Below, piece by piece: positions 8,894 to 17,568 of a DNA stretch of 64,000 bases. Source of the stretch: G963675935 sp963823895 (GTDB lineage: Bacteria; Planctomycetota; Planctomycetia; Pirellulales; Thermoguttaceae). The notes beneath the pieces are model-generated. The model ran no database searches, was not told where the DNA came from, and saw nothing but the letters and a program-made list of their open reading frames with translations. The stretch covers positions 62,001-126,000 of the forward strand of contig CAWGNG010000030.1 in NCBI GenBank assembly GCA_963823895.1. The letters run 5' to 3'. The stretch's first letter is position 1. Every line of letters starts with the position of its first letter. Position numbers and translations under genes: made by a program.

Positions 8894-9919
8894 ATGGCTA
8901 TGGCTCTTTTCGTCGGAATGTCTCTGGTTTTGCTTGTGCTGTGGCCGTTGGCCAACGCGTTCTTTCTTTATCTTGGCGGCCGCTGGACCATGATTCCCAA
9001 CGCAAGCTTTGCCCGCGCGCTTTGGGCGACTGTGGCGATTGCGCTGCTCAATCTGCTGCTGATGGCTCCGTTGGGTTGCGTCCCTCTTGCCGGCTTGGTG
9101 TGGGCGATTCTCGCCCTAGCAGTTCTGCTGATCGCCCTGTCGTTGGGGCTGACGTGGCTGATTATTGCGCGAGTTTTCAGAACGAGCATCGCGCGGGCGT
9201 TCGTGGCGTGGCTGCCGACGCTGATTCCGGCCGCATGTCTGTGCGGAGTCGCCGTGTTCGTTGGTCGGCTCTGGCTGTTTGAAGCGTTTACGGATGCCGG
9301 CAACTCGATGGCTCCGACTATCCTCGGGCGGCACTGGGAAGCGCCATGTCCGCGTTGTGGAAGTCCCGCATATTGCTCGCCTGAGGACAAGCGATGGACA
9401 CCGGCGAACAGACCCGTCGTGATGATTTGCAGCAAGGAACTTCGATCGTGCGAAGTCGCCGATCCACCGCGTGTGGAACACTTAGGCGATCGGTTCATCG
9501 TGAACAAGTGTCTCAGCCCGCAACGCTGGGATGTCGTCATATTTCGTTCGCCGGAAGATCCGAGAGTCTTCGCCTGTAAGCGGTTGGTGGGGTTGCCGGG
9601 CGAGACGGTGACGATCCGCAACGGCGCGGTATGGATCGACGGCAAACGGCAGACGCCGCCGGAGTTGTGCCGGGGAATCGAATATCTGGATCGACTCCAA
9701 GGTTGGTCCTCGCCATTTTGGGGCGGTGAGCAGAAGCCAGCGAAACTCGGTCCCGACGAGTACTTCGTGCTGGGCGATTTCTCGGCGCGCTCGAAAGATT
9801 CGCGCCTGTGGCAAAAGGGCGCGGCGGGCCATCCGCCCTACGCCGTGCCCGCCTCGTACATCGTCGGGGTCGTGACGCACATCTACTGGCCGCCGGAGCG
9901 ATGCCGAGCACTGCGGTAA
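8894..9919 (+). CDS. Signal peptidase I family protein with extra N-terminal TM segments and Cys insert
   Basis: Membrane serine protease (S26) that removes signal peptides. Four TM segments fill residues 1-140. The catalytic Ser is in G-N-S-M-A-P-T (about residue 139) and the Lys base in K-R-L-V-G-L-P-G-E-T-V (about 230); box E appears as L-G-D-F-S-A-R-S-K-D-S-R. Between box B and the following strands lies an insert with C-P-R-C-x5-C and a later C-x5-C, resembling a zinc ribbon, which ordinary Lep enzymes lack. 341 aa is longer than a minimal SipS but common in planctomycetes. Own promoter directly upstream. Function as protease is inferred from intact motifs. Confidence 0.85.
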   Translation: MAMALFVGMSLVLLVLWPLANAFFLYLGGRWTMIPNASFARALWATVAIALLNLLLMAPLGCVPLAGLVWAILALAVLLIALSLGLTWLIIARVFRTSIARAFVAWLPTLIPAACLCGVAVFVGRLWLFEAFTDAGNSMAPTILGRHWEAPCPRCGSPAYCSPEDKRWTPANRPVVMICSKELRSCEVADPPRVEHLGDRFIVNKCLSPQRWDVVIFRSPEDPRVFACKRLVGLPGETVTIRNGAVWIDGKRQTPPELCRGIEYLDRLQGWSSPFWGGEQKPAKLGPDEYFVLGDFSARSKDSRLWQKGAAGHPPYAVPASYIVGVVTHIYWPPERCRALR

Positions 9920-9940
9920 CGCGAGTTGTCCGCATTTCTC

Positions 9941-10060
9941 ACCCAGGTGGGGCAGACATTCCTGTCTGCCGCGAGAAAGGGCGGCACATCTGGCAGACAG
10001 GAATGTCTGCCCCACCGGACACAGTGTCGCCCGTTTTCCCCGTGTGGCGAGAAACGCGGG
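9941..10060. repeat. Dispersed hairpin element, copy 1 (GTGGGGCAGACATTCC family)
   Basis: Two arms starting GTGGGGCAGACATTCC and ending GGAATGTCTGCCCCAC enclose a GC-rich loop, framed by GCATTTCT and AGAAACGC outer arms. Related copies at 49481-49610 and 63150-63235. Confidence 0.85.
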
Positions 10061-10065
10061 GTAGC

Positions 10066-10094
10066 TTGACGCCCCCTCCGGTTGACGGTATATT
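10066..10094 (+). promoter_or_regulatory. Sigma70-type promoter upstream of SHD1 protein
   Basis: TTGACG (10066-10071), 17-bp spacer, TATATT (10089-10094), 26 bp before ATG 10121; GAGGAG ribosome site at 10109-10114. Confidence 0.7.
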
Positions 10095-10120
10095 AAGGGC
10101 CTGCAATAGAGGAGTAAGCC

Positions 10121-11866
10121 ATGAAACGTCTTTTGGCGGTCTTCCTGATTCTCGTCTTGCTCGGTTCCATCGCCGATGCCGCTTCCAGAGTGTGGAAGAG
10201 CAGCAACGGCCGCTTCTCGGTCGAGGCCGATCTGCTCGATTTCAAGGACGGCAAGGCGCAACTGCGGAAGAGCAACGGCACAGTGATCGAGGTGCCGCTG
10301 GTCTCGTTGTGCGAGGAGGACCGGCGGTACGTGAAGAGCCAGTTTCCCGGCGTCGAGGAGGAGAAGCTGGCGCCCGGCACCGAGTATCGCGACTGGAAGA
10401 CCAAGAACGGCAAGTTCGGCACCGTCGCCGAGTTCCTCGGCTGCGAGGAGGGCAAAGTCCGTCTGCGAAAGCTCGACGGCAGCGAAATTTCGGTCGACAA
10501 GAAGCTGCTCAGCGCGGCCGATCAACGCTGGATCGCCGACGAACTGCGCCGCCAGGGCGAGGAGGAGAAGGAGGACAAATCGAGCGAGAAGAGCGAGGAG
10601 GAAGTCGTCGGCAAGATCGACGAAACCGAGATTCCGATGAAGTTGGTGCGGTTGGATTTGCCCAAGGCGAAGCGCCGCGGCCGCACGCCCGCGGCCAGCC
10701 CGACCAATTCCTATTTTCTTAGCCAGATCACTCCGCAGCAGTTCGTCCTGAACCTCGGCAAGAACGAAGACTCGCGGGACGCGGAGTTCCATCGCGTTAT
10801 CAAGCACGAGCCGTCGTATTCGTCTTCGACGCCGATCCGCGGCGTCGCCCGCTTCGGATCGCAGGAGTTCGGCTTTGCCTTCGATTCGGTCGGCGGCAGG
10901 TCGCCGGCCTATAATCGCCTCTATTTTGATCTGAACGGCAACGGCGACCTGACCGACGATCGGCCGATCGCGGCCATCACGGCGACTTCGGTGGGCCCCT
11001 CCATGTCGCAGTCGCAGTTTCCGCGGGTGAACATTACGCTGGAAGTCAAGGGGCAATCGATCGACTACTCGTTCCTGCCCAGCCTGCTCTGTCAGCAGAC
11101 CGGCGGCGACAGCTATGCCACCGCGACGTTCTACGCGGCGGCCTACCGCGAAGGTTACATCACGCAAGGCAAGAGACGCATCAGGCTGGTGTTATTGGAT
11201 CACAACAGCAACGGACTGTACGACGACGAAGCGGTGTTCCGGCCCGACGGCGGCGTCGTTGGCGGCGATATGCTGCTGATCAATCCCAATCTGAGGAAGC
11301 CGCCCTCGTCCGGCGATTTGGGTAGCGATCGCAACTTCATCAGCAAGACCGTCTGCATCGGCAGGGAATTCTATCGCATGCAAGTTTCGCCGTCGGGCGA
11401 TTCTCTCAAGCTGACGCCGACGAAGTTTGCGATGGGCTGCGTCGTCAATTCGAGCCCGGCCTACCGCGCCGTGCTCTTCAACCCGGATTATGGCGTCGTT
11501 GCGATCGGCGGCTCGAAGGACGAAAAGATCGCCTTGCCCGAAGGAACCTGGAAAGTCCTATCCTATACGATAATAGGGGGCTCGGCGAAGAACCTGCTCG
11601 CGGCCACCTTCGCCGGCAAATCGCCGGAAACGACGGTGAAAAAGGGGGAGACGGCCAAGCTCCCGTTCGGCCCGCCGCTACGCGCGGTCGTCACTGCGGG
11701 CCGGGGACAGGGGAACAACGTCTCGCTCTCGCTGGCGATCGTCGGCGTCAGCGGAGAGCATTGCACGAACCTTCTGGTGAACGGGACCCGGCCGCCGAAA
11801 CCGCAACTCGTCATCAAAGACAAGGACGGCAAGGTCGTGCATCAGGGCAACTTCGAGTATGGCTGA
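10121..11866 (+). CDS. Secreted protein with two SHD1 domains; possible TGA read-through
   Basis: Signal peptide in the first 21 residues (MKRLLAVFLILVLLGSIADA). Two SHD1-type (SLA1 homology 1) domains follow at about 22-78 and 86-145, each with W-K-S/T-x-N-G-x-F and V-x-L-R-K patterns; such domains are frequent in planctomycete exported proteins. A Lys/Glu-rich linker (about 147-172) leads to a large domain with D-L-N-G-N-G-D-L-T-D-D and D-H-N-S-N-G-L-Y-D-D, acidic loops that look Ca-binding. The frame stops at TGA 11864-11866 but stays open and coding-like for 41 more codons (see 11867-11992). Exact function unknown. Confidence 0.85.
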   Translation: MKRLLAVFLILVLLGSIADAASRVWKSSNGRFSVEADLLDFKDGKAQLRKSNGTVIEVPLVSLCEEDRRYVKSQFPGVEEEKLAPGTEYRDWKTKNGKFGTVAEFLGCEEGKVRLRKLDGSEISVDKKLLSAADQRWIADELRRQGEEEKEDKSSEKSEEEVVGKIDETEIPMKLVRLDLPKAKRRGRTPAASPTNSYFLSQITPQQFVLNLGKNEDSRDAEFHRVIKHEPSYSSSTPIRGVARFGSQEFGFAFDSVGGRSPAYNRLYFDLNGNGDLTDDRPIAAITATSVGPSMSQSQFPRVNITLEVKGQSIDYSFLPSLLCQQTGGDSYATATFYAAAYREGYITQGKRRIRLVLLDHNSNGLYDDEAVFRPDGGVVGGDMLLINPNLRKPPSSGDLGSDRNFISKTVCIGREFYRMQVSPSGDSLKLTPTKFAMGCVVNSSPAYRAVLFNPDYGVVAIGGSKDEKIALPEGTWKVLSYTIIGGSAKNLLAATFAGKSPETTVKKGETAKLPFGPPLRAVVTAGRGQGNNVSLSLAIVGVSGEHCTNLLVNGTRPPKPQLVIKDKDGKVVHQGNFEYG

Positions 11867-11992
11867 GGTTTCACCTGCCGGCACTTGTGGCAAGTGCCTT
11901 CCGAAATCCACGGCGAGTATCAGGTGTTTGTGCGCTTGATCGCCGATCCCTTCCCCACCGACAACAGCCAACCGAGCACGATCAGCCTCTGA
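11867..11992 (+). other. In-frame coding-like extension after TGA (possible selenoprotein C-terminus)
   Basis: Directly after TGA 11864-11866 the same frame gives 41 residues ending at TGA 11990-11992. They include a Cys four residues after the TGA (x-G-F-T-C), then H-L-W-Q-V-P and Y-Q-V-F-V-R-L, which reads like a beta-sandwich end rather than random DNA. If TGA were Cys, Trp or Sec the protein would have 623 aa. No other gene covers the stretch. Confidence 0.5.
11880..11898 (+). promoter_or_regulatory. SECIS-like hairpin 13 nt after in-frame TGA
   Basis: Perfect 8-bp stem GGCACTTG / CAAGTGCC around a TGG loop. The loop begins 21 nt after the TGA and has G in its second position, in line with the loose bacterial SECIS consensus as I know it. 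No T-run follows, so it is not a typical terminator. Confidence 0.45.
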
Positions 11993-12017
11993 GGCGGACC
12001 ATTTCTAGGAAACAACG

Positions 12018-12602
12018 ATGCGAGTCTTGGGCATTTCCGGCAGTCCGCGTCGCGGCGGCAATACCGACATCCTCATTCATGCGGCCCTCGACGTGCTGGC
12101 CGCTGAAGGGTTCGAGACCGAGTTTCTCTCGCTCGCCGACCGGCCGGTGAAGCCGTGCATGGCTTGTGCGGGCTGCTTCAAAGCGGACGAAATCCGCTGC
12201 GTGCAGGAAGACCCGGCCTTCGAGGGCATTGTCGAGAAGTTCGCCGCGGCCGACGGCATCTTGGTCGGCTCGCCGGTCTATTTCGGCTCGGCCACGCCGC
12301 AGACGATGGCCCTGCTCGATCGCGTCGGTTACGTCGCCCGGCGGCACCCGGAGCTTTTGCGCCGCAAGATCGGGGCAGCGATCGTCGTCGCCCGCCGCGC
12401 CGGTCAGAACTTCACCTTCGCTCAACTCAATTACTTCTTCCTGATCTCGCAGATGATCGTCCCCGGCTCGACGTACTGGAACGTCGCCTTCGGCCGCGAG
12501 AAGGGAGAGGTCAACAACGACGCCGAAGGCATGCAGACCGTCCGCACGCTCGCCGAGAACATGGCGTGGCTGATGAAGAACCTGGGGGAGAGACGGGATT
12601 AG
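12018..12602 (+). CDS. NAD(P)H-dependent FMN reductase / iron-sulfur flavoprotein family
   Basis: Flavodoxin-fold protein of 194 aa. The FMN phosphate loop is G-I-S-G-S-P-R-R-G-G-N-T near the N-terminus; C-M-A-C-A-G-C-F (residues about 51-58) with a later C matches the compact Cys cluster of Isf-type flavoproteins. G-S-P-V-Y-F-G-S closes the flavin site. Likely a small redox enzyme in the cytoplasm; partner unknown. It starts 26 bp after the second TGA of the SHD1 gene and could be co-transcribed. Confidence 0.85.
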   Translation: MRVLGISGSPRRGGNTDILIHAALDVLAAEGFETEFLSLADRPVKPCMACAGCFKADEIRCVQEDPAFEGIVEKFAAADGILVGSPVYFGSATPQTMALLDRVGYVARRHPELLRRKIGAAIVVARRAGQNFTFAQLNYFFLISQMIVPGSTYWNVAFGREKGEVNNDAEGMQTVRTLAENMAWLMKNLGERRD

Positions 12603-12717
12603 TGGGCAGTGGGCAGTCGGCAGTCGGCAGTAGAAAGTGAGCAGGAGGAAGTAGTGAGGGGACTTCGTGGCGGGGTCGGCGACCGGAAAGCGTTCTTTCA
12701 CTGCCCACTGCCCACTC
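12600..12717. repeat. GGGCAGTG words forming an inverted pair between convergent genes
   Basis: GGGCAGTGGGCAGTCGGCAGT words at 12602-12640 (direct) and CACTGCCCACTGCCCACTC at 12700-12717 (inverse) can pair. Placed between convergent stops, so a bidirectional terminator role is possible. Confidence 0.65.
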
Positions 12718-13717
<1,000 letters not shown>

Positions 13718-13739
13718 TTGGAATCCTCTCGGTTGTTGC

Positions 13740-14879
13740 TCAAAACAGGCCCATTTCGCGAAACTGCACCTTAAGATCCTCCTCAGGAAACGTCCCGGGC
13801 CGCCTCTTCGCAGGGCTGTTCACGACACGGATCCCAGGGTTCTTTTTCAATTCTAGGGTCTTGAGAGCCTCTTTGAAAAGGCAGCATGGGGTTTCGGTAA
13901 ACACAAACTCTTTAATGTCCGCTATCGTCATTGTCTTTCCGGCCAGCCTTCGAGCAAGCTCGTCAGCCAGCCAATTTTGATCGAATTCTTCGTTTAGGAG
14001 GCGGAGTTGGTCCGGGTTATCCTTGTCCGAGAACTTGAAACTGCCAGTCTCATCCACCTTCCACATGGCCGTCTTCATCACTTCGAGGCCGCGCAGACTA
14101 TTCGTTGCGAAGATCAACCAGTAAAGCGGTTCATCGTTCTTATCGAACATCGAAAAATTGCAGACGTACTTTGCCGTCGCTCGCGCCCGCAACGCGTCCT
14201 TGTAACTACTAAGGAGGTACTCGCGCCGGTCCAGCTCCGGCAGATTGATCGCGCCTCGCCACTCGCCGCCGCCCCAAGCTCGATCGAAGCTGGGTGCCTT
14301 AGACTGGTCTCCTATCCACCGATTCATCCCATGGTAATCGAGATAGGAAAAAACCTCGCACTGTGGAAAGGCGAGTATCCGCTGGATCAATTGCATTGAA
14401 ACCGCAGAATAGCCGAATTGATCCAGGAAAGCGAGTGCTGGACCAAAGCGAGTCCCCCGTTTCTGCTGCTCATCGAGCATCTCATTGAGAATTGAGTCGC
14501 ATTCACCCTGTTCGGGCGGGCTCATGAGAACGTTCTTCGAATTCTCAAGCTGTTTCTTATACTTTTGAAGGACGCTGTTGAGTCTTTCAAATCGTTCTTT
14601 ATCTTCCTCGATAAAGAGAAACCGTATCGGCACAGGAAAATCGACTGAGTGCTGCAATGCTGTGGTAAGAGCGATAACGGGGCTCCCTGGCTCTCCGTTT
14701 TCGTATTCTCCCGGCCCGGCAAAGCCATCGATAAACAAGATTTCTTGGTTCGCGCGCTTCACTCGTCGAGATTGCCGCGACAGGATGGGAATCCACGCGT
14801 CTAGATAGCGTTTCAGAATCGCATGTTTAGCAGGCGTGTGTGGTTCAGCACGCCACACGACTGGAAGATTGTCTTTCAT
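13740..14879 (-). CDS. tcmP: Three-Cys-motif partner protein TcmP
   Basis: 379 aa, recognisable by A-K-H-A-I-L-K-R-Y-L-D-A-W near the N-terminus, F-I-D-G-F-A-G-P-G-E-Y (about 50-60; a methyltransferase-like nucleotide-binding start), and F-L-D-Q-F-G-Y-S-A-V. TIGR families pair this protein with a three-Cys radical-SAM-like protein. Here the partner gene overlaps it by 35 bp upstream on the same strand. Function of the pair is not established. GC content is lower than in the neighbours, hinting at transfer. Confidence 0.85.
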   Translation of the reverse strand: MKDNLPVVWRAEPHTPAKHAILKRYLDAWIPILSRQSRRVKRANQEILFIDGFAGPGEYENGEPGSPVIALTTALQHSVDFPVPIRFLFIEEDKERFERLNSVLQKYKKQLENSKNVLMSPPEQGECDSILNEMLDEQQKRGTRFGPALAFLDQFGYSAVSMQLIQRILAFPQCEVFSYLDYHGMNRWIGDQSKAPSFDRAWGGGEWRGAINLPELDRREYLLSSYKDALRARATAKYVCNFSMFDKNDEPLYWLIFATNSLRGLEVMKTAMWKVDETGSFKFSDKDNPDQLRLLNEEFDQNWLADELARRLAGKTMTIADIKEFVFTETPCCLFKEALKTLELKKNPGIRVVNSPAKRRPGTFPEEDLKVQFREMGLF

Positions 14880-15645
14880 CAGGCCCCCCCGAAGAAGAGT
14901 CGGTTGGTAATCTTGGCATCCCGTCCCAAGTTCTTCCTTCCAACACCCGTCCTAGTCGTTTCTTGTTTGGACCGCCCCATTGCTTAAAGAAGAATGGCAC
15001 GTTGCTGCTTACGCACTGACTGCGAATCTGCAAGACCCATTTCAGTTCCATCGGCCGGGCCTGTGGACCAGATTCCCCTCCGACAATAACCCAATGAATG
15101 CCTTGCAACGCCAGTCGCGGTAACGGCCCCAAGAGTGGCTCCAGAGAAAGAAAACGGACAGCGGCGGGAATGTGAACGAGGCTATTGACGCGATGCGCGT
15201 AGTCAGAGCTTTCTACCGTCGTCCCCATCCAGAGGTTGTTGGGCCATGGCAGGTGAGCGGCCAACTCTGCTGCTCGTTCGGGACGTTTCGTCAACACTTG
15301 AAACGTATGCTGGGACGCTCGTTGCATCACGGCGAAACACTCCGCAATGAACGTGGTAGGAACGTCCTTGTGGAAAAGATCGCTCATCGAATTGACGAAG
15401 ATCATGCGCGGACGTTTCCAGTGTAGAGGCACGTCGACCACATCGGACTGCAACGCAAGCTTGAATCCACGCGCATAACGCTCTTGGCCCATGGCTTGTA
15501 GCCGCTTGGCCATTCGCTCGGCATAGCAATGCGCGCAGCCGGGGCTGATCTTGGTGCAGCCGGTTACAGGGTTCCACGTCGATTCCGTCCATTCAATGGA
15601 AGATATCTGCGCCACGATACACTCCTCCACTTTCACCACAGGCAA
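14845..15645 (-). CDS. Three-Cys-motif (DUF5131, phage Gp37/Gp68-like) protein
   Basis: 266 aa. E-S-T-W-N-P-V-T-G-C-T-K-I-S-P-G-C-A-H-C-Y-A-E holds the C-x6-C-x2-C signature of the DUF5131 family, which looks like a radical-SAM-related iron-sulfur protein and is often phage-borne. F-V-N-S-M-S-D-L-F-H, V-L-T-K-R-P-E-R and G-G-E-S-G-P are further family marks. A GTG near residue 11 (V-A-Q-I-S-S-I-E-W) is an alternative start, since family homology begins there. Overlap with tcmP indicates translational coupling. Confidence 0.85.
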   Translation of the reverse strand: MPVVKVEECIVAQISSIEWTESTWNPVTGCTKISPGCAHCYAERMAKRLQAMGQERYARGFKLALQSDVVDVPLHWKRPRMIFVNSMSDLFHKDVPTTFIAECFAVMQRASQHTFQVLTKRPERAAELAAHLPWPNNLWMGTTVESSDYAHRVNSLVHIPAAVRFLSLEPLLGPLPRLALQGIHWVIVGGESGPQARPMELKWVLQIRSQCVSSNVPFFFKQWGGPNKKRLGRVLEGRTWDGMPRLPTDSSSGGPDERQSSSRVAC

Positions 15646-15737
15646 CTAGACGGGCTGAAGGATAGCAATGCGTGCGACGTTTCGCAAGGCCGATATTCCT
15701 GGCGGCACCACCAGGGCAGACGCCTTATGTGAACACT

Positions 15738-15765
15738 AGTATATATAGAATCTATTCTCGCGCAA
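15738..15765 (-). promoter_or_regulatory. Promoter candidate for the DUF5131-tcmP pair
   Basis: On the minus strand TTGCGC, 16-bp spacer, TATACT, inside an unusually AT-rich patch about 90 bp before the DUF5131 start. Confidence 0.45.
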
Positions 15766-15846
15766 GACGGTCCGGCAAATGTTTTCTGCTTTGCGTGGGT
15801 TTGGTCTCCGCGGAACCGGCTTAGCCGCCGACGATCGTCCAATACT

Positions 15847-17568
15847 CTATTTCTCGTTCCTGTCCTGCCATACTTTCTTCTTCGCCTTCAGCAACCGTTC
15901 GGTATAGCTCTCCGCTTGCGGCTTCGCCGAATCGGCGAGCGACGGGCCCGACGTCAGTGGCTTCTTCGCTTCGCCGATTGGCTTGGCGGCGTCTTCCAGT
16001 ACGGTGGCGTCCACCGATGTTTCCGGCGGTGGCTCGAAGCGGGTGGCGGCGCGGAGTTGATCGATGTGGTCGGAGACTTCGGCCTTGCGGCTCTGCAAAC
16101 GCTGCATGAACTCGGGGGCGGCCACCTTCGGCTGCCGCCGCAGCAGCCAATCGCGCGCCCGGCCCGCCAGCGGCGGGATCCAATCGAATCGCACGTGTAC
16201 GCGGCGGCAAAACACGTCGCCGAACAAAACGCAGCAGGCCGCCAGCAGAAAATAATGCCAGGCGTCCTGGTTGCTCGTGGCCTTGGGCAAGTCGTGGCGG
16301 AACGGGTTGATCGCCGGCAGCGGGTCGGTCTTCTTGAAGTCGTCGGGCACTTCGATCACCTTGCCGGCCGGCGCGTCCTTCGGCACGACCGCGGCAAGTT
16401 GTTCCAGCAGGGCGTCGTTCGGTTCCCGCTCGCGGAACTCGTCGGAATACGGCACGGTGACGCCGGCGCGGATCGACGCTTGGCCCGTGCCCGGAGTCAG
16501 CGTAAGAAAGTAGCTGCCGGCGTCGCGGGCGGGAAAGGCGCCGACGTAGCGGCCCGGCGAAGTCTGCTCGATCCGCAGCGGCACCGGTTTCATGTCCGGC
16601 CTGACGGCGGTGGCGTTCATGCTCAAGAAGTTGAGAAACTCGTCGTTCTTATCGAGCGCGTTGACGACGACGCGGACCTGGCCATCGGCGATGTCGGTGG
16701 CGACGGTGAATTTGCCCGAGCCGCCCACCGGCCGCATCGACCAGCGAATCATCTGGCCGAAGAGCTTGTCGTAGAGCGGCTCGGCGGTCCAGTCGGTCGT
16801 CCAGCGGCAGCCGGCGTCGCTGGTGAAGGCCACGGCCTTGCCCAGGCCGTAAGTCCAGCCGGCCAGCACGGTGTTGTTCTCTTCGCCGGCGGGCTCGGGC
16901 GAAGTCAGCAGGGTCTCGACCAGCGGGCTCCCCTCTTTCTTCGTCGTCAGCACGTATCCCTTGATCGGCGGCAGAGGGCCGTCGACGCCGCTAAGGATTT
17001 CGTGGAAGGGCATCTTCACCAGCGGCTGCACCGGGTGTTTGTCCCAGACCAGCGGCCGGGCGACGCGGCGGGCCTCGCGCTGGAAAATCCGCGGCAGGCT
17101 GCGGGGATCGTTGACCTTGTAGAACTTGCCTCCCGCCGTCTGGGCGATGTCGTTGAGCAGGCCGCTTTCGGCCGGCCCGTGAGCCCCGACCGCCACCGTC
17201 GAAATCGTCACGTTCAGCGCCTTCAGCGCCTTGATCGTGCTGTGCGACGGGGCCGACGGATCGCCGTCGCTGATGATAATCAGGTGCTTAATGGCGGCAT
17301 CGGGTAGTTTGGCAAAGCCGCGCTCCGCCAAAGCCATCGACGGATCGAAATACGGCATGTCGCCGGGGGTCATGCGATCGAGGCGGGCCAACATCGCGTC
17401 GCGGTTGCCGCCAACCACCAGCAGCCCGTGCCCCCAGAGCCACTGCTCCATGCCGTTCCAGTGGATGATGCCGCAGTAATCTTGCGGCCCGAGGGCCTTG
17501 ATCGCCTCGCGGGCGATCACCTTCTGCCAGTAGTTGCCCTCGGGGATTTCGCTGGCGTGCATAATCAT
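15847..17568 (-). CDS. VWA-domain membrane protein, C-terminal half
   Basis: 573 aa, continuing the protein begun at 18866. It opens with a second von Willebrand A-like domain (L-I-I-I-S-D-G-D-P-S; its first strand M-I-M-H-A-S-E lacks the D-x-S-x-S metal site), then a region with W-T-Y-G-L-G-K-A-V-A-F-T-S-D, a beta-sandwich part, one TM helix (Y-F-L-L-A-A-C-C-V-L-F) and a charged cytoplasmic tail. The upstream frame stops exactly over this start (ATGA at 17565-17568). Since the junction falls inside a domain strand, I think the two frames were one gene of about 1000 aa, split by a one-base loss; true coupling of two proteins is less likely. Confidence 0.8.
   Translation of the reverse strand: MIMHASEIPEGNYWQKVIAREAIKALGPQDYCGIIHWNGMEQWLWGHGLLVVGGNRDAMLARLDRMTPGDMPYFDPSMALAERGFAKLPDAAIKHLIIISDGDPSAPSHSTIKALKALNVTISTVAVGAHGPAESGLLNDIAQTAGGKFYKVNDPRSLPRIFQREARRVARPLVWDKHPVQPLVKMPFHEILSGVDGPLPPIKGYVLTTKKEGSPLVETLLTSPEPAGEENNTVLAGWTYGLGKAVAFTSDAGCRWTTDWTAEPLYDKLFGQMIRWSMRPVGGSGKFTVATDIADGQVRVVVNALDKNDEFLNFLSMNATAVRPDMKPVPLRIEQTSPGRYVGAFPARDAGSYFLTLTPGTGQASIRAGVTVPYSDEFREREPNDALLEQLAAVVPKDAPAGKVIEVPDDFKKTDPLPAINPFRHDLPKATSNQDAWHYFLLAACCVLFGDVFCRRVHVRFDWIPPLAGRARDWLLRRQPKVAAPEFMQRLQSRKAEVSDHIDQLRAATRFEPPPETSVDATVLEDAAKPIGEAKKPLTSGPSLADSAKPQAESYTERLLKAKKKVWQDRNEK

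Noticed and set aside
11880..11898. Hairpin as rho-independent terminator of the SHD1 gene
   Set aside because: No T-run follows and the stem lies in coding-like sequence; kept as SECIS candidate instead.
15916..17307. 463-aa plus-strand open frame
   Set aside because: Antisense of the VWA C-terminal half; no domain.
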